This document shows positions 15,247-22,438 of a DNA stretch of 34,674 nucleotides, piece by piece. Numbering within the stretch: the stretch's first letter is position 1; the number at the start of each line of letters is the position of its first letter. A program made the translations under genes and the position numbers. The DNA comes from an uncultured Clostridia bacterium (GTDB lineage Bacteria > Bacillota > Clostridia > Oscillospirales > Acutalibacteraceae): assembly GCA_944376655.1 (NCBI GenBank), contig CALWDJ010000023.1, forward strand, positions 1-34,674, given 5' to 3'. The notes below the pieces were generated by a model, which saw nothing but the letters and a program-made list of their open reading frames with translations, searched no databases and was not told the DNA's origin.

Positions 15247-15781
15247 CAGTACCGAAAAAAAGGCTTACGGCAGTATCGCGGCGGTGATTATCCTTTTTAC
15301 AATGCTTGCGATAACTACATACGCGCTTATTTCAGCGATTGTCGGAGTAGACGGCAATATTTTTGAGACCGGCACGGTGGATATAGAGCTTAACGGCGGA
15401 AAGCCGGTTTTTGACGCCTCTGATATGAATATTGAGCCGGGTTATTCGGCAAAAAAGGATTTCACAGTAGAAAACAAGGGTACGGCGGATGTTTACTACC
15501 GCCTTTACCTTGAAAACGTGAGCGGCTCGCTGACAGACGCGCTTAACTTTGAAATATACGACGGCGACCGTCTCATATTCAGCGGAAGCGCCGGCGAATT
15601 CAGCCGTGAGACCCCCTGCATTAACAGCGAGGTCCTTAAGGCGGGCGGAACGGACACGCTTACGGCGGTTGTGAAAATGGAGGAATCCGCGGGAAACACA
15701 TATCAGGACGCCGGTATAACCTTTGATATAACAGCCGACGCGGTTCAGGCGAAAAACAATCAGGATATTTCATTTGAGTAG
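15233..15781 (+). CDS. TasA/camelysin-like fibre subunit, 182 aa
   Basis: GTG start at 15233 behind GGAAGGGGG, overlapping the end of the preceding gene by 14 bases. After a basic start and a membrane segment (about 13-36) the mature part reads G-N-I-F-E-T-G-T-V-D-I-E-L, the TasA/camelysin opening, followed by I-E-P-G-Y-S-A-K-K-D-F-T-V-E-N-K-G and E-E-S-A-G-N-T-Y-Q, typical of the family. It lacks the F-A-W-F signal of the next subunits. Probably a minor or initiating subunit; this is inference from order in the operon. Confidence 0.75.
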   Translation: MKKRSSTEKKAYGSIAAVIILFTMLAITTYALISAIVGVDGNIFETGTVDIELNGGKPVFDASDMNIEPGYSAKKDFTVENKGTADVYYRLYLENVSGSLTDALNFEIYDGDRLIFSGSAGEFSRETPCINSEVLKAGGTDTLTAVVKMEESAGNTYQDAGITFDITADAVQAKNNQDISFE

Positions 15782-15838
15782 CGGTACCGCCGCTTGAATG
15801 TTTATCGATACCATAAGAAATTATAGGAGGAGAAAACA

Positions 15839-17821
15839 ATGAAAAGCACAAAGAAAAGCCTTATCGCAAGCGGAATTTCGCTGGCGGTAAGCATGGCGCT
15901 GATGGCAGGCTCCACCTTCGCGTGGTTTACCGACAGCGTGACAAACAAGGGCAACAAAATTCAGGCAGGCAATCTTGCGGTTGAGCTCTGGAACGGAAAC
16001 ACGGAAATAACCGACAGCAGCGGACCGGTATTCAATTATGATGAATGGGAGCCCGGATATTCTACCGGAGCTGATTTATGGGTAAGGAACGCGGGCACGC
16101 TCGCGCTTAAATACGAGCTGGAATTTCAGAATATCCAGACCTCGGGCGGCATTGAAAACGTTATTGACGTAACGGTAAACGGCGAAGCCGTCGGCACGCT
16201 CGCCGATTACATCGGCGGAAAGAATATTGCCGCCGGCGTTCTTAAGACCGGAGAGTCTGGAAATCACAGCAATATTGTGCTTAAAATGCGCGAATCGGCA
16301 GGCAATGAATATCAGGAAGCCTACGCGACCTTCGATATACTCCTTAAAGCGACACAGTACACCTTTGAGGCGGACGGCTTCGGCGATACGCTGTACGACG
16401 GTGAGGCGGCATACGATGACGGCGGATATTCGATAGCGCCGGTCACCGTGACAGAAGAGGTTGTCAGCGGCGCCGATACGGTCTTAAAGGATCAGGGAGT
16501 TACCGTGACGGTTCCTGCCGACTCGACGGCGGAGGACACGGTCACGCTGACAATAGAGGACGGCGTCACACCCGACTCAGTTCAGGCACCGTCGGGAAGC
16601 ACGGTCGTAACGTATGAGATAAATCTTGTGAACGGCAGCGGCGAAGCCGTTTCACTCACGGAACCGGCGGTAATATCGCTTTTTGTCGGCAAAGGGCTCG
16701 CGAATGTGATTCTTTACCATAATTCACAGCCGGTAACCGGTGCTGTGTACGATATGGAAACCGGAATAATAACCTTTGAGACAGACAGCTTTTCGCCCTT
16801 CACCGTCGTGTATGACGGAAAGGCGGTGGCCTTTGTGAACGGAAACGCCTACGCGTCCTTTTCCGAGGCGCTGATCGCAGCCAACAACGGAGGAACGGTT
16901 GAGCTGCTGTCCGCTCCGGATACGGGTTATTCGTTCGGCTATACCGAAGCATGGGTCAATGAGGGCGTTTCTTCAAAAAATCCGAACAGCTACGGAAAGA
17001 ATGTTTATGCCTATACGCTCAATAATGTCACCGTGACTTCCGCGGGCGGGGAAAGAGCGGTTATTAAAGGTATTGATATGCTTCCCGCCAAGGTCACGGA
17101 AACCGACCCGCAGGACAGCTCGCTTGACAGTTATTACACAAAGCTGTCGGTGGACGGGCTTGTGTTCAGAAACATAGACTTCACGGACGCGGTGAAAATC
17201 GGTTCTACAATAACGGGGCTCTCGGTTTTGAAGAATATTTCTTTTGAAAACTGCACTTTCGATATGACCGAATCGGACGAGACTTATAAAGACGCGCTGC
17301 TTATAAAGGCTCCGTCAGGCCTTCAGGACGGCGACGTCTATGTGTCCGACGGAATAACCGTTAAAAACTGCGAATTTTTGAACTGCCGCCGCAGCATAAG
17401 TCTTGACAAGGCCAAAAACACAAATATTTCCGGAAATAATTTCTCGGAATGCACTTACGGTCTTTACGGCTTCAACATTTTAGGCAATTTCGTTTTCAAC
17501 GGAAACGTGCTTTCAAACGGAGAGGGCGCGATTCGGATAAATACCGTTTCAAACAATTACGCCGCACATGACTATTCGTCGGATATTACGGTCACCGGAA
17601 ATATTATGACCGGAATGACCCAGAGAAACGGATATTTCTGCTACACCGCCTATGATAACGGAAAGCAAAGCGGCAAAACGGAATACACCGTAAGCGACAA
17701 TTACTGGGGCGCGGCTGAAGGCGTGACAGCGGTAAAAGGCTTCAGGATTAAGACCACTTATTCCCCCAGCGTCGCGCAGACCATTGAGGATACCGCTCCG
17801 AGAACCTCTCCAGGGCAGTAA
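15839..17821 (+). CDS. TasA-like subunit with C-terminal beta-helix domain, 660 aa
   Basis: A SipW-type signal (residues 3-28, ending G-S-T-F-A-W-F-T-D) leads into a TasA/camelysin domain (29-175; E-P-G-Y-S-T-G-A-D-L-W-V-R-N-A-G and E-S-A-G-N-E-Y-Q). Residues 195-325 form a second beta-rich domain with V-T-V-P-A-D-S-T-A-E-D-T-V-T-L-T. Residues 335-645 are a right-handed parallel beta-helix, shown by short N-rich turns such as I-S-F-E-N-C-T-F and I-S-G-N-N-F-S-E-C-T-Y. TasA subunits assemble into extracellular fibres; here the fibre would display a large beta-helix, a fold often binding or processing glycans. GGAGG lies about seven bases before the ATG. Confidence 0.85.
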   Translation: MKSTKKSLIASGISLAVSMALMAGSTFAWFTDSVTNKGNKIQAGNLAVELWNGNTEITDSSGPVFNYDEWEPGYSTGADLWVRNAGTLALKYELEFQNIQTSGGIENVIDVTVNGEAVGTLADYIGGKNIAAGVLKTGESGNHSNIVLKMRESAGNEYQEAYATFDILLKATQYTFEADGFGDTLYDGEAAYDDGGYSIAPVTVTEEVVSGADTVLKDQGVTVTVPADSTAEDTVTLTIEDGVTPDSVQAPSGSTVVTYEINLVNGSGEAVSLTEPAVISLFVGKGLANVILYHNSQPVTGAVYDMETGIITFETDSFSPFTVVYDGKAVAFVNGNAYASFSEALIAANNGGTVELLSAPDTGYSFGYTEAWVNEGVSSKNPNSYGKNVYAYTLNNVTVTSAGGERAVIKGIDMLPAKVTETDPQDSSLDSYYTKLSVDGLVFRNIDFTDAVKIGSTITGLSVLKNISFENCTFDMTESDETYKDALLIKAPSGLQDGDVYVSDGITVKNCEFLNCRRSISLDKAKNTNISGNNFSECTYGLYGFNILGNFVFNGNVLSNGEGAIRINTVSNNYAAHDYSSDITVTGNIMTGMTQRNGYFCYTAYDNGKQSGKTEYTVSDNYWGAAEGVTAVKGFRIKTTYSPSVAQTIEDTAPRTSPGQ

Positions 17822-17867
17822 TTTTTAAATTGACGTCTTATAAAGTCTTAAAAAGAGGTAAAGAATT

Positions 17868-19118
17868 ATGACAAACACGAAAAAAAGCATTATAGCGAGC
17901 GGAATATCGCTCGCGGTAAGCGTGGCGCTGCTCGTAGGATCGACATTTGCGTGGTTTACGGACAGTGTGACAAACAAGGGAAACAAAATTCAGGCAGGCA
18001 ATCTTAAAATCGGCGCTTACGCCTATGACCTCGATATGAACGGCACAGGCGAGAGCTTCACGATCAAAGGCGTAAACGGCGGTGAAAAATTCACCTTTGA
18101 AGCCGACCCGCAGGACCTTAAAGAAGACGATACCCAGATAATAAGCGAGACACTGTGGGAGCCGGGCAAATCAAACGCCAAGCTTTTAAAGGTTGTGAAC
18201 GAGGGTACACTCGCTGCGGAAATAAAGCTTGATTTTGAGACTTCCGGCGAGCTGACCGGCGCGCTCTGGTTCGACTTTGTAAAGGTTGCGAACGGCGAGG
18301 TTACCGGCAAATTTGAAAAGCGTCCGATGAAAACGCTCGGCACATTCGCACAGGCGCTTGAGCTTCCGATAATAAATAAGGGCGACACGATCCAGTTCAT
18401 ACTGGTATACGGAATGGATGAGGAAGCCGGCAACGAGTATATGGGAGACAGCTTCACGGCTGATGTCACAATACTCGCCAAGCAGTATACATACGAGGAA
18501 GACGGCTTCGGCAGCAGCGATTACGACGAGAAGGCCAAATATCCGGCAGCGACAAATACAGAGTTTGTTACATCGCTTAAAAACGGCGGAACGGTTACGG
18601 CGGCCGGCGCCTTTAAGTGGAGCGATGCTGTCACAATGACAGGAGATACAAAATCTGTTCTTTCGCTGGAAAAGGATTCAGAAATAACCGTGGTGGATGA
18701 TGGCATTTTCGACCTTTACGGTTCATCTGAACTCACCATTTCGGGAGAAGGCACCCTGAATCAGACTTTTGATTCCAAGTTGGGCTATCTTTTAAGAGCC
18801 GGCGATAATTCAAAGGTCAGAATAGACGGAGGCACATTTATAGCCGGACTTACTTGTGTTCAGGCAGGCGGTAATTCGAGTGTTGAAATATACGGCGGAC
18901 ATTTTGAAGCGCTCACTGATTGGAAAGAAACCTACTGGCTTTTAAATCTGATTGATGACAGCGCGGCGACCATTACGGTTTACGGCGGAACATTTGTGAA
19001 TTTTGACCCGTCAAAGAGCAGTACCGAAAATCCTCAGGCAAAGTTTGTGGCTGACGGATATAAAGTGACATCCGAAACACACGGCGAGGATATCTGGTAT
19101 ACGGTTGTGCCTGAATAA
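17868..19118 (+). CDS. TasA-like subunit with C-terminal pectate-lyase-like beta-helix, 416 aa
   Basis: The first 46 residues are nearly identical to those of the preceding gene, including the SipW-type signal and the mature start T-D-S-V-T-N-K-G-N-K-I-Q-A-G-N-L. A TasA/camelysin domain (30-215) has L-W-E-P-G-K-S-N-A-K-L-L-K-V-V-N-E-G and E-E-A-G-N-E-Y-M. The C-terminal part (230-416) shows beta-helix rungs such as L-T-I-S-G-E-G-T-L and V-E-I-Y-G-G-H-F. It looks like a tandem duplicate whose display domain was exchanged. The ribosome site AAGAGG is weaker than that of its neighbour. Confidence 0.84.
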   Translation: MTNTKKSIIASGISLAVSVALLVGSTFAWFTDSVTNKGNKIQAGNLKIGAYAYDLDMNGTGESFTIKGVNGGEKFTFEADPQDLKEDDTQIISETLWEPGKSNAKLLKVVNEGTLAAEIKLDFETSGELTGALWFDFVKVANGEVTGKFEKRPMKTLGTFAQALELPIINKGDTIQFILVYGMDEEAGNEYMGDSFTADVTILAKQYTYEEDGFGSSDYDEKAKYPAATNTEFVTSLKNGGTVTAAGAFKWSDAVTMTGDTKSVLSLEKDSEITVVDDGIFDLYGSSELTISGEGTLNQTFDSKLGYLLRAGDNSKVRIDGGTFIAGLTCVQAGGNSSVEIYGGHFEALTDWKETYWLLNLIDDSAATITVYGGTFVNFDPSKSSTENPQAKFVADGYKVTSETHGEDIWYTVVPE

Positions 19119-19333
19119 AAACTTTATTTTGATATAAAGACAGGCAATTCCCGATTTCGCCCTGTCCTGAAACAGATATAACATTATATTTCCTGATTAC
19201 TTACCGTAATTATAATGCAGCAGGGCGTTTATCCGTTCCCTCCCCTTCTCGGGGCGGGAGCGGATATCAAAGGGCACGAGCCTATCTATCGCGTTCTTTG
19301 ATATCCGTATAAAACAAAAGGAGAGAACCCTTA
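19119..19333 (+). promoter_or_regulatory. 215-base intergenic region with two overlapping hairpins before sipW
   Basis: Hairpin I: ATCCG + TTCCCTCCCC (19231-19245) pairs with GGGGCGGGAGCGGAT (19251-19265) through two G-U pairs around loop TTCTC. Hairpin II: CGGATATCAAAG (19261-19272) pairs perfectly with CTTTGATATCCG (19296-19307). They share 19261-19265 and so exclude each other. A TATAAT at 19211-19216 might be a -10 box. Hairpin I has no T run, so it may be an RNA stabiliser or processing site between subunit and peptidase genes. Confidence 0.6.
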
Positions 19334-20044
19334 GTGAAAAAAGCGCTTGATATCGCAGTAAGAATAATAACAACCGTCATTCTGATTTTTTCGGTCTGCG
19401 TAATGATATTTACCGTTATTTCGGTCAATACTGTCGGTAAGGACGCGGATTTTCTCGGCTACAAGCCGTACATCGTTCTTTCCGACTCAATGAGGGATAC
19501 TTTTGCGGTGGGAGACCTTTCGGTAAGCGTGCAGACAGACCCCGAAACGCTTGAGCCCGGTGATATAATCACCTTTGCCTCGATAGACCCCTCAAATTAC
19601 GGTGCGGTGGTAACGCATAAGATACGCGAAATAACCGAATACGAGGGAGAACCGGCATTCGTGACCTACGGTACTACCACCGGCGTGGACGACAGCTATC
19701 CCGTACCGTTTGACAATGTTATAGGCGAGTATAAATTCAGGCTCCCTAAAATGGGATATTTCTTCGAGTTCCTTACCACTCCGGCGGGATATGTCACGGT
19801 AATACTTATTCCGTTCCTTGTGCTTATAGCGCTTCAGGGCGCCAAGTTCTTCAGGCTTGTAAGACAGTACAGGGCGGAGCAGCAGGCAGAGCTTGACACG
19901 CAGCGCGCCCGGGCGGCGGCGGAGCTTGAAGAGGCGCGCAGAATGAAGGAGGAGCTGGAGCGGCTTAAAGCACAGCTTCAGGACGCGGTGTCGGAGAATC
20001 AGTCGAAAACCGATTTTCCGGATAAATCCGGAGGTGAAATCTAA
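19334..20044 (+). CDS. sipW: SipW-type signal peptidase I
   Basis: Membrane serine peptidase of the ER/SipW class. Segments at about 8-32 and 148-172 flank the catalytic domain. I-V-L-S-D-S-M (48-53) holds the catalytic Ser52, and V-V-T-H-K-I holds His95 in place of the Lys of ordinary bacterial type I peptidases. G-D-I-I-T-F (76-81) and I-P-type box K-F-R-L-P-K-M-G-Y are also typical. GTG start with AAAGGAGAG upstream. In Bacillus, SipW processes TasA; here it sits among four substrates with F-A-W-F or related signals. Odd point: residues 175-215 form a charged Ala/Glu/Arg-rich coiled coil absent from Bacillus SipW. Confidence 0.9.
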   Translation: MKKALDIAVRIITTVILIFSVCVMIFTVISVNTVGKDADFLGYKPYIVLSDSMRDTFAVGDLSVSVQTDPETLEPGDIITFASIDPSNYGAVVTHKIREITEYEGEPAFVTYGTTTGVDDSYPVPFDNVIGEYKFRLPKMGYFFEFLTTPAGYVTVILIPFLVLIALQGAKFFRLVRQYRAEQQAELDTQRARAAAELEEARRMKEELERLKAQLQDAVSENQSKTDFPDKSGGEI

Positions 20045-20874
20045 TGCTTTTTTACAAAGCGAGGCACAGGACGGAAAAAGATTCGAATAAGCTGTTAAAG
20101 AAAATAATAATTACGGGTGTTGTATTCGGCGTCGGGATTATCTGTTATTCCGCTACCGTTTTCGCGTGGTTTCAGGCGGGGCTGTCCAATACCGGAAACA
20201 CGATTAAGGCGGCCGAGTTTTCCGTTTCGGTATCGGTAAAGGACGAGTCTGCCGATTCCGTCTGGCCTGAGGCGAACGGCAGCTATCAGCTTGAGGGAAA
20301 TACCGCTTACAGCATTACGCTTACAGGGGGCGGAAACGCCAAAAACGGTTACTGTAAAATTTCTGGCGGAAATGTGACGCTTTATACTGCGAATATACAG
20401 GAAAAAGGAAGCATAAAATTTTCGTATGTCCCCGAAAACAGCGGCTATTATACCTTTACCGCCTGCTGGGGAACAGCGCCTGAAGACGCGGGAGAGCTTA
20501 TAACAGACGGCTCCGAAATAGGAGAAAAGAGCGACGGGAATTACGCCGGCGGCATAGCGGGCAATAACGAAACCGGACTGCCCGGTTCAGGTACCGGAAC
20601 GTCAGGTACAGACGCGGAGCAGTCGGCTGACGGCACAGACGGCAATACGCTTTCACCGGCGCCCGACGCGGGACAGAGCGGTGAACAGGACGGTCAAAGC
20701 GATCAGGCCGGCGACGCCGATGAACCGGCGGACGGCGGCGATGAACCGGCGGACGGCACAAACGCCGGAAGCGATACAGCAGGTGATGATACCGCAAACG
20801 GCGGTACCGGGAACGGCAATACCACGGACGTCGGTACCGGGACCGGAGGTCAGTCAGACGGCGCAGACGCCTGA
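20044..20874 (+). CDS. SipW-substrate surface protein with acidic low-complexity tail, 276 aa
   Basis: The ATG overlaps the sipW stop by one base (TAATG). A membrane segment (20-40) ends V-F-A-W-F-Q-A-G-L-S-N-T-G-N-T-I-K, a SipW-type signal like that of the fibre subunits. Residues 50-155 are a beta-rich domain. Residues 160-276 are a Gly/Asp/Thr/Asn-rich tail containing D-E-P-A-D-G-G twice, without wall anchor. The domain has no clear family match; its signal and coupling to sipW suggest a fibre component or accessory protein. Confidence 0.75.
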   Translation: MLFYKARHRTEKDSNKLLKKIIITGVVFGVGIICYSATVFAWFQAGLSNTGNTIKAAEFSVSVSVKDESADSVWPEANGSYQLEGNTAYSITLTGGGNAKNGYCKISGGNVTLYTANIQEKGSIKFSYVPENSGYYTFTACWGTAPEDAGELITDGSEIGEKSDGNYAGGIAGNNETGLPGSGTGTSGTDAEQSADGTDGNTLSPAPDAGQSGEQDGQSDQAGDADEPADGGDEPADGTNAGSDTAGDDTANGGTGNGNTTDVGTGTGGQSDGADA

Positions 20875-21044
20875 TTTTAACCGCGGACTGCTTTTCAACC
20901 GTTTCCGCAGTTTATAAGGCGAAAAAAGGTTCCGCTTTCCGCGGGAAGCGGCAGAAGGCTCTGCCCTCAGAAACCGCAAACCTTTAAAAAGGTTTGACCG
21001 AAACTTTTATGCTTTTATATTTTTTAAATGTTTATGAATATACC
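20875..21044. repeat. Hairpin-chain element, decayed partial copy C
   Basis: Runs in the same orientation as copy A (5541-5811). Shared parts include CCGCTTTCC/GGGAAGCGG (20953-20970) and a CAAACCTTT/AAAGGTTTG hairpin near 20977-20996. The left end starts within the GGACTG hairpin and the GTCGATAAAC terminus is not recognisable. No gene is present in 20875-21115. Confidence 0.7.
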
Positions 21045-21045
21045 A

Positions 21046-21079
21046 AAGCGGCGGGGATTTTTCCCCGCCGCTTTTTCCG
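21046..21079. terminator. Bidirectional terminator between the fibre operon and the XRE gene
   Basis: Stem AAAGCGGCGGGGA / TCCCCGCCGCTTT with a short T loop, followed by TT on the plus strand. Serves the plus-strand fibre operon and probably the convergent regulator. Confidence 0.85.
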
Positions 21080-21115
21080 TGCTTTGAAACGCTTTTGAAA
21101 AAATATTTTGAGCTT

Positions 21116-21436
21116 TTATTTTGAGCTGAGACGGAATATCAGATTTTCCACCAATTTATAATCTTTTGGAGGCAGGTTTGAAAGCGTCCTGTAAATCTCG
21201 CACAGCTCCTTTTCCGGCTTTGTGCCGATAAGAATATAATCGGCGGTAGTGTCCAAAGCGGCGCACAGCTTGACAAGGTTATCGGGACGGACGGCTTTTT
21301 TCCCGAGCTCGATGCAGGAAACCGACTGGAGACTGATTCCCATTTCCTCGGCGACCTGCTCCTGCGTTTTGTGGAGCGCTTTCCTGCGCTCTGCTATGCG
21401 CTTTCCCATCTCAAATAAAAATTTGTTTTCGCTCAC
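21116..21436 (-). CDS. XRE-family regulator, 106 aa
   Basis: HTH domain at residues 8-68 (R-K-A-L-H-K-T-Q-E-Q-V-A-E-E-M-G-I-S-L-Q-S-V-S). The last 35 residues are helical with no second known domain. GTG start at 21436, with a GAGG site nine bases upstream. It is convergent with the TasA/SipW operon. Size and layout resemble SinR, the Bacillus repressor of tapA-sipW-tasA, but no SinI partner is seen, so regulation of the operon is only a suggestion from position. Confidence 0.85.
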   Translation of the reverse strand: MSENKFLFEMGKRIAERRKALHKTQEQVAEEMGISLQSVSCIELGKKAVRPDNLVKLCAALDTTADYILIGTKPEKELCEIYRTLSNLPPKDYKLVENLIFRLSSK

Positions 21437-21461
21437 CGTTGTTTACCTCGCTTTTTATACC

Positions 21462-21489
21462 ATTATATGAAAAAAAGCTGTTTTTACAA
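21462..21489 (-). promoter_or_regulatory. Promoter of the small XRE regulator
   Basis: On the minus strand TTGTAA, a 16-base spacer and TATAAT (-10 at 21462-21467). It would start transcription a few bases before the GAGG ribosome site. Confidence 0.55.
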
Positions 21490-21509
21490 TCAATCATAGT
21501 TTTAATAAC

Positions 21510-21538
21510 TTGACTAATTACAACTATAATGTTATTAT
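21510..21538 (+). promoter_or_regulatory. Promoter toward the 138-aa membrane protein
   Basis: TTGACT (21510-21515), 17 bases, TATTAT (21533-21538). The leader to the ATG at 21727 is about 180 nt and holds no convincing ORF. Confidence 0.55.
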
Positions 21539-21726
21539 AAAAGAAAACAGGAGGCAGTACGGAACCGGCGCGCCCCGACTAAAGCGGTATGCTGTGCCCC
21601 GCTTCGGGACAGGATTTATAGATTTTATAAAGTGTGTTTGTACCGTAGCAGCGGAATATATGCCGCCCGTTGAAAACGGACATTTTTATGGGCGCGGAAG
21701 TATAGCGTTGCCTGAGGAGAGCGGAA

Positions 21727-22143
21727 ATGAGAAAGAAGCGGGCAGAGAAAAGCGGCGAAACAGGCGGGCCGGTTAAAGAGAGCAAGGCGCTGACCATTTT
21801 TGAATATATTCTTGTAAGCAGATATTTTATCCCCATACTGACCACGGCAGGGTGGATTATGATATTTTCGGTTCGGGAAAGCGATTTTTTCCTGAAATCG
21901 TCGGTATTACTGATAGTGACGGGAATTATAACTGCGGTGATGGTTTCTCCATCGGAATATTTCGGATTTATTATTTCTTCCGGCGTAAAATTTTTTTCGG
22001 CGGTGCAAAGAGCAGTGTCGGTTAATATTGCCGCCGAAATCTGCGCCGGAGTTTTCGGGTTTACCTTGGGATTCGCGTTCGGACTGATTGTGACGGCGGT
22101 TTTTCCGGCGGTCTTTACGATAAATAAGTTTTTTAACCAATAA
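21727..22143 (+). CDS. Small integral membrane protein, 138 aa
   Basis: A basic, hydrophilic N-terminus (1-22) precedes four hydrophobic segments (about 25-50, 57-77, 82-97 and 103-133). A GAGGAG ribosome site lies just upstream of the ATG. No family recognised. It ends in a terminator hairpin that begins at its stop codon. Confidence 0.6.
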   Translation: MRKKRAEKSGETGGPVKESKALTIFEYILVSRYFIPILTTAGWIMIFSVRESDFFLKSSVLLIVTGIITAVMVSPSEYFGFIISSGVKFFSAVQRAVSVNIAAEICAGVFGFTLGFAFGLIVTAVFPAVFTINKFFNQ

Positions 22144-22169
22144 AACGGAGAGGAATTTTCCTCTCCGTT
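22144..22169 (+). terminator. Terminator-like hairpin after the 138-aa gene
   Basis: Stem AACGGAGAGGAA / TTCCTCTCCGTT with a TT loop, starting directly after the stop codon. Its reverse complement equals the core of the hairpin at 22439-22466. Confidence 0.75.
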
Positions 22170-22438
22170 CAGTCTGTCGATAAACCTAAAATGAAAAACA
22201 AATTATACAAACATAAAAGTTTCGGTCAAACCTTTTTGAAAGGTTTGCGGTTTCTAAAGGCAGAGCCTTTAGCCGCTTTCCGCAGAAAGCGGAACTCTTA
22301 TGCCTTATGAAACGCAGGAAAGGGTAAAAAAACAGTCCGGTGGACTGTTTTTAGGGGAAACCCTCGTCGGGGGTTTCCCCTTAACTTTCTTTTCATGTGT
22401 GCAATTTTTCAATCAGGGCTTGCTTTTTCGACACTCTC
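22170..22438 (+). repeat. Hairpin-chain intergenic element, copy B
   Basis: 269 nt, beginning CAGTCTGTCGATAAACCT and ending CTTTTTCGACACTCTC; the two ends are imperfect inverted repeats. Between them are CAAACCTTT/AAAGGTTTG (22227-22247), CTAAAGGC/GCCTTTAG (22254-22272), CCGCTTTC/GAAAGCGG (22273-22292, abutting the previous one), AACAGTCC/GGACTGTT (22331-22349) and GGGGAAACCC/GGGTTTCCCC (22354-22380). Inverse of copy A. The VTC-DUF4956 reading frame runs into its right end. Confidence 0.8.

Noticed and set aside
20498-20797. Arg/Pro-rich minus-strand ORF
   Set aside because: Antisense of the repetitive acidic tail of the SipW substrate; composition is an artefact of the repeats.
21510-21776. 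88-codon plus-strand ORF upstream of the 138-aa membrane protein
   Set aside because: It begins within the promoter and overlaps the real gene in another frame; no ribosome site.
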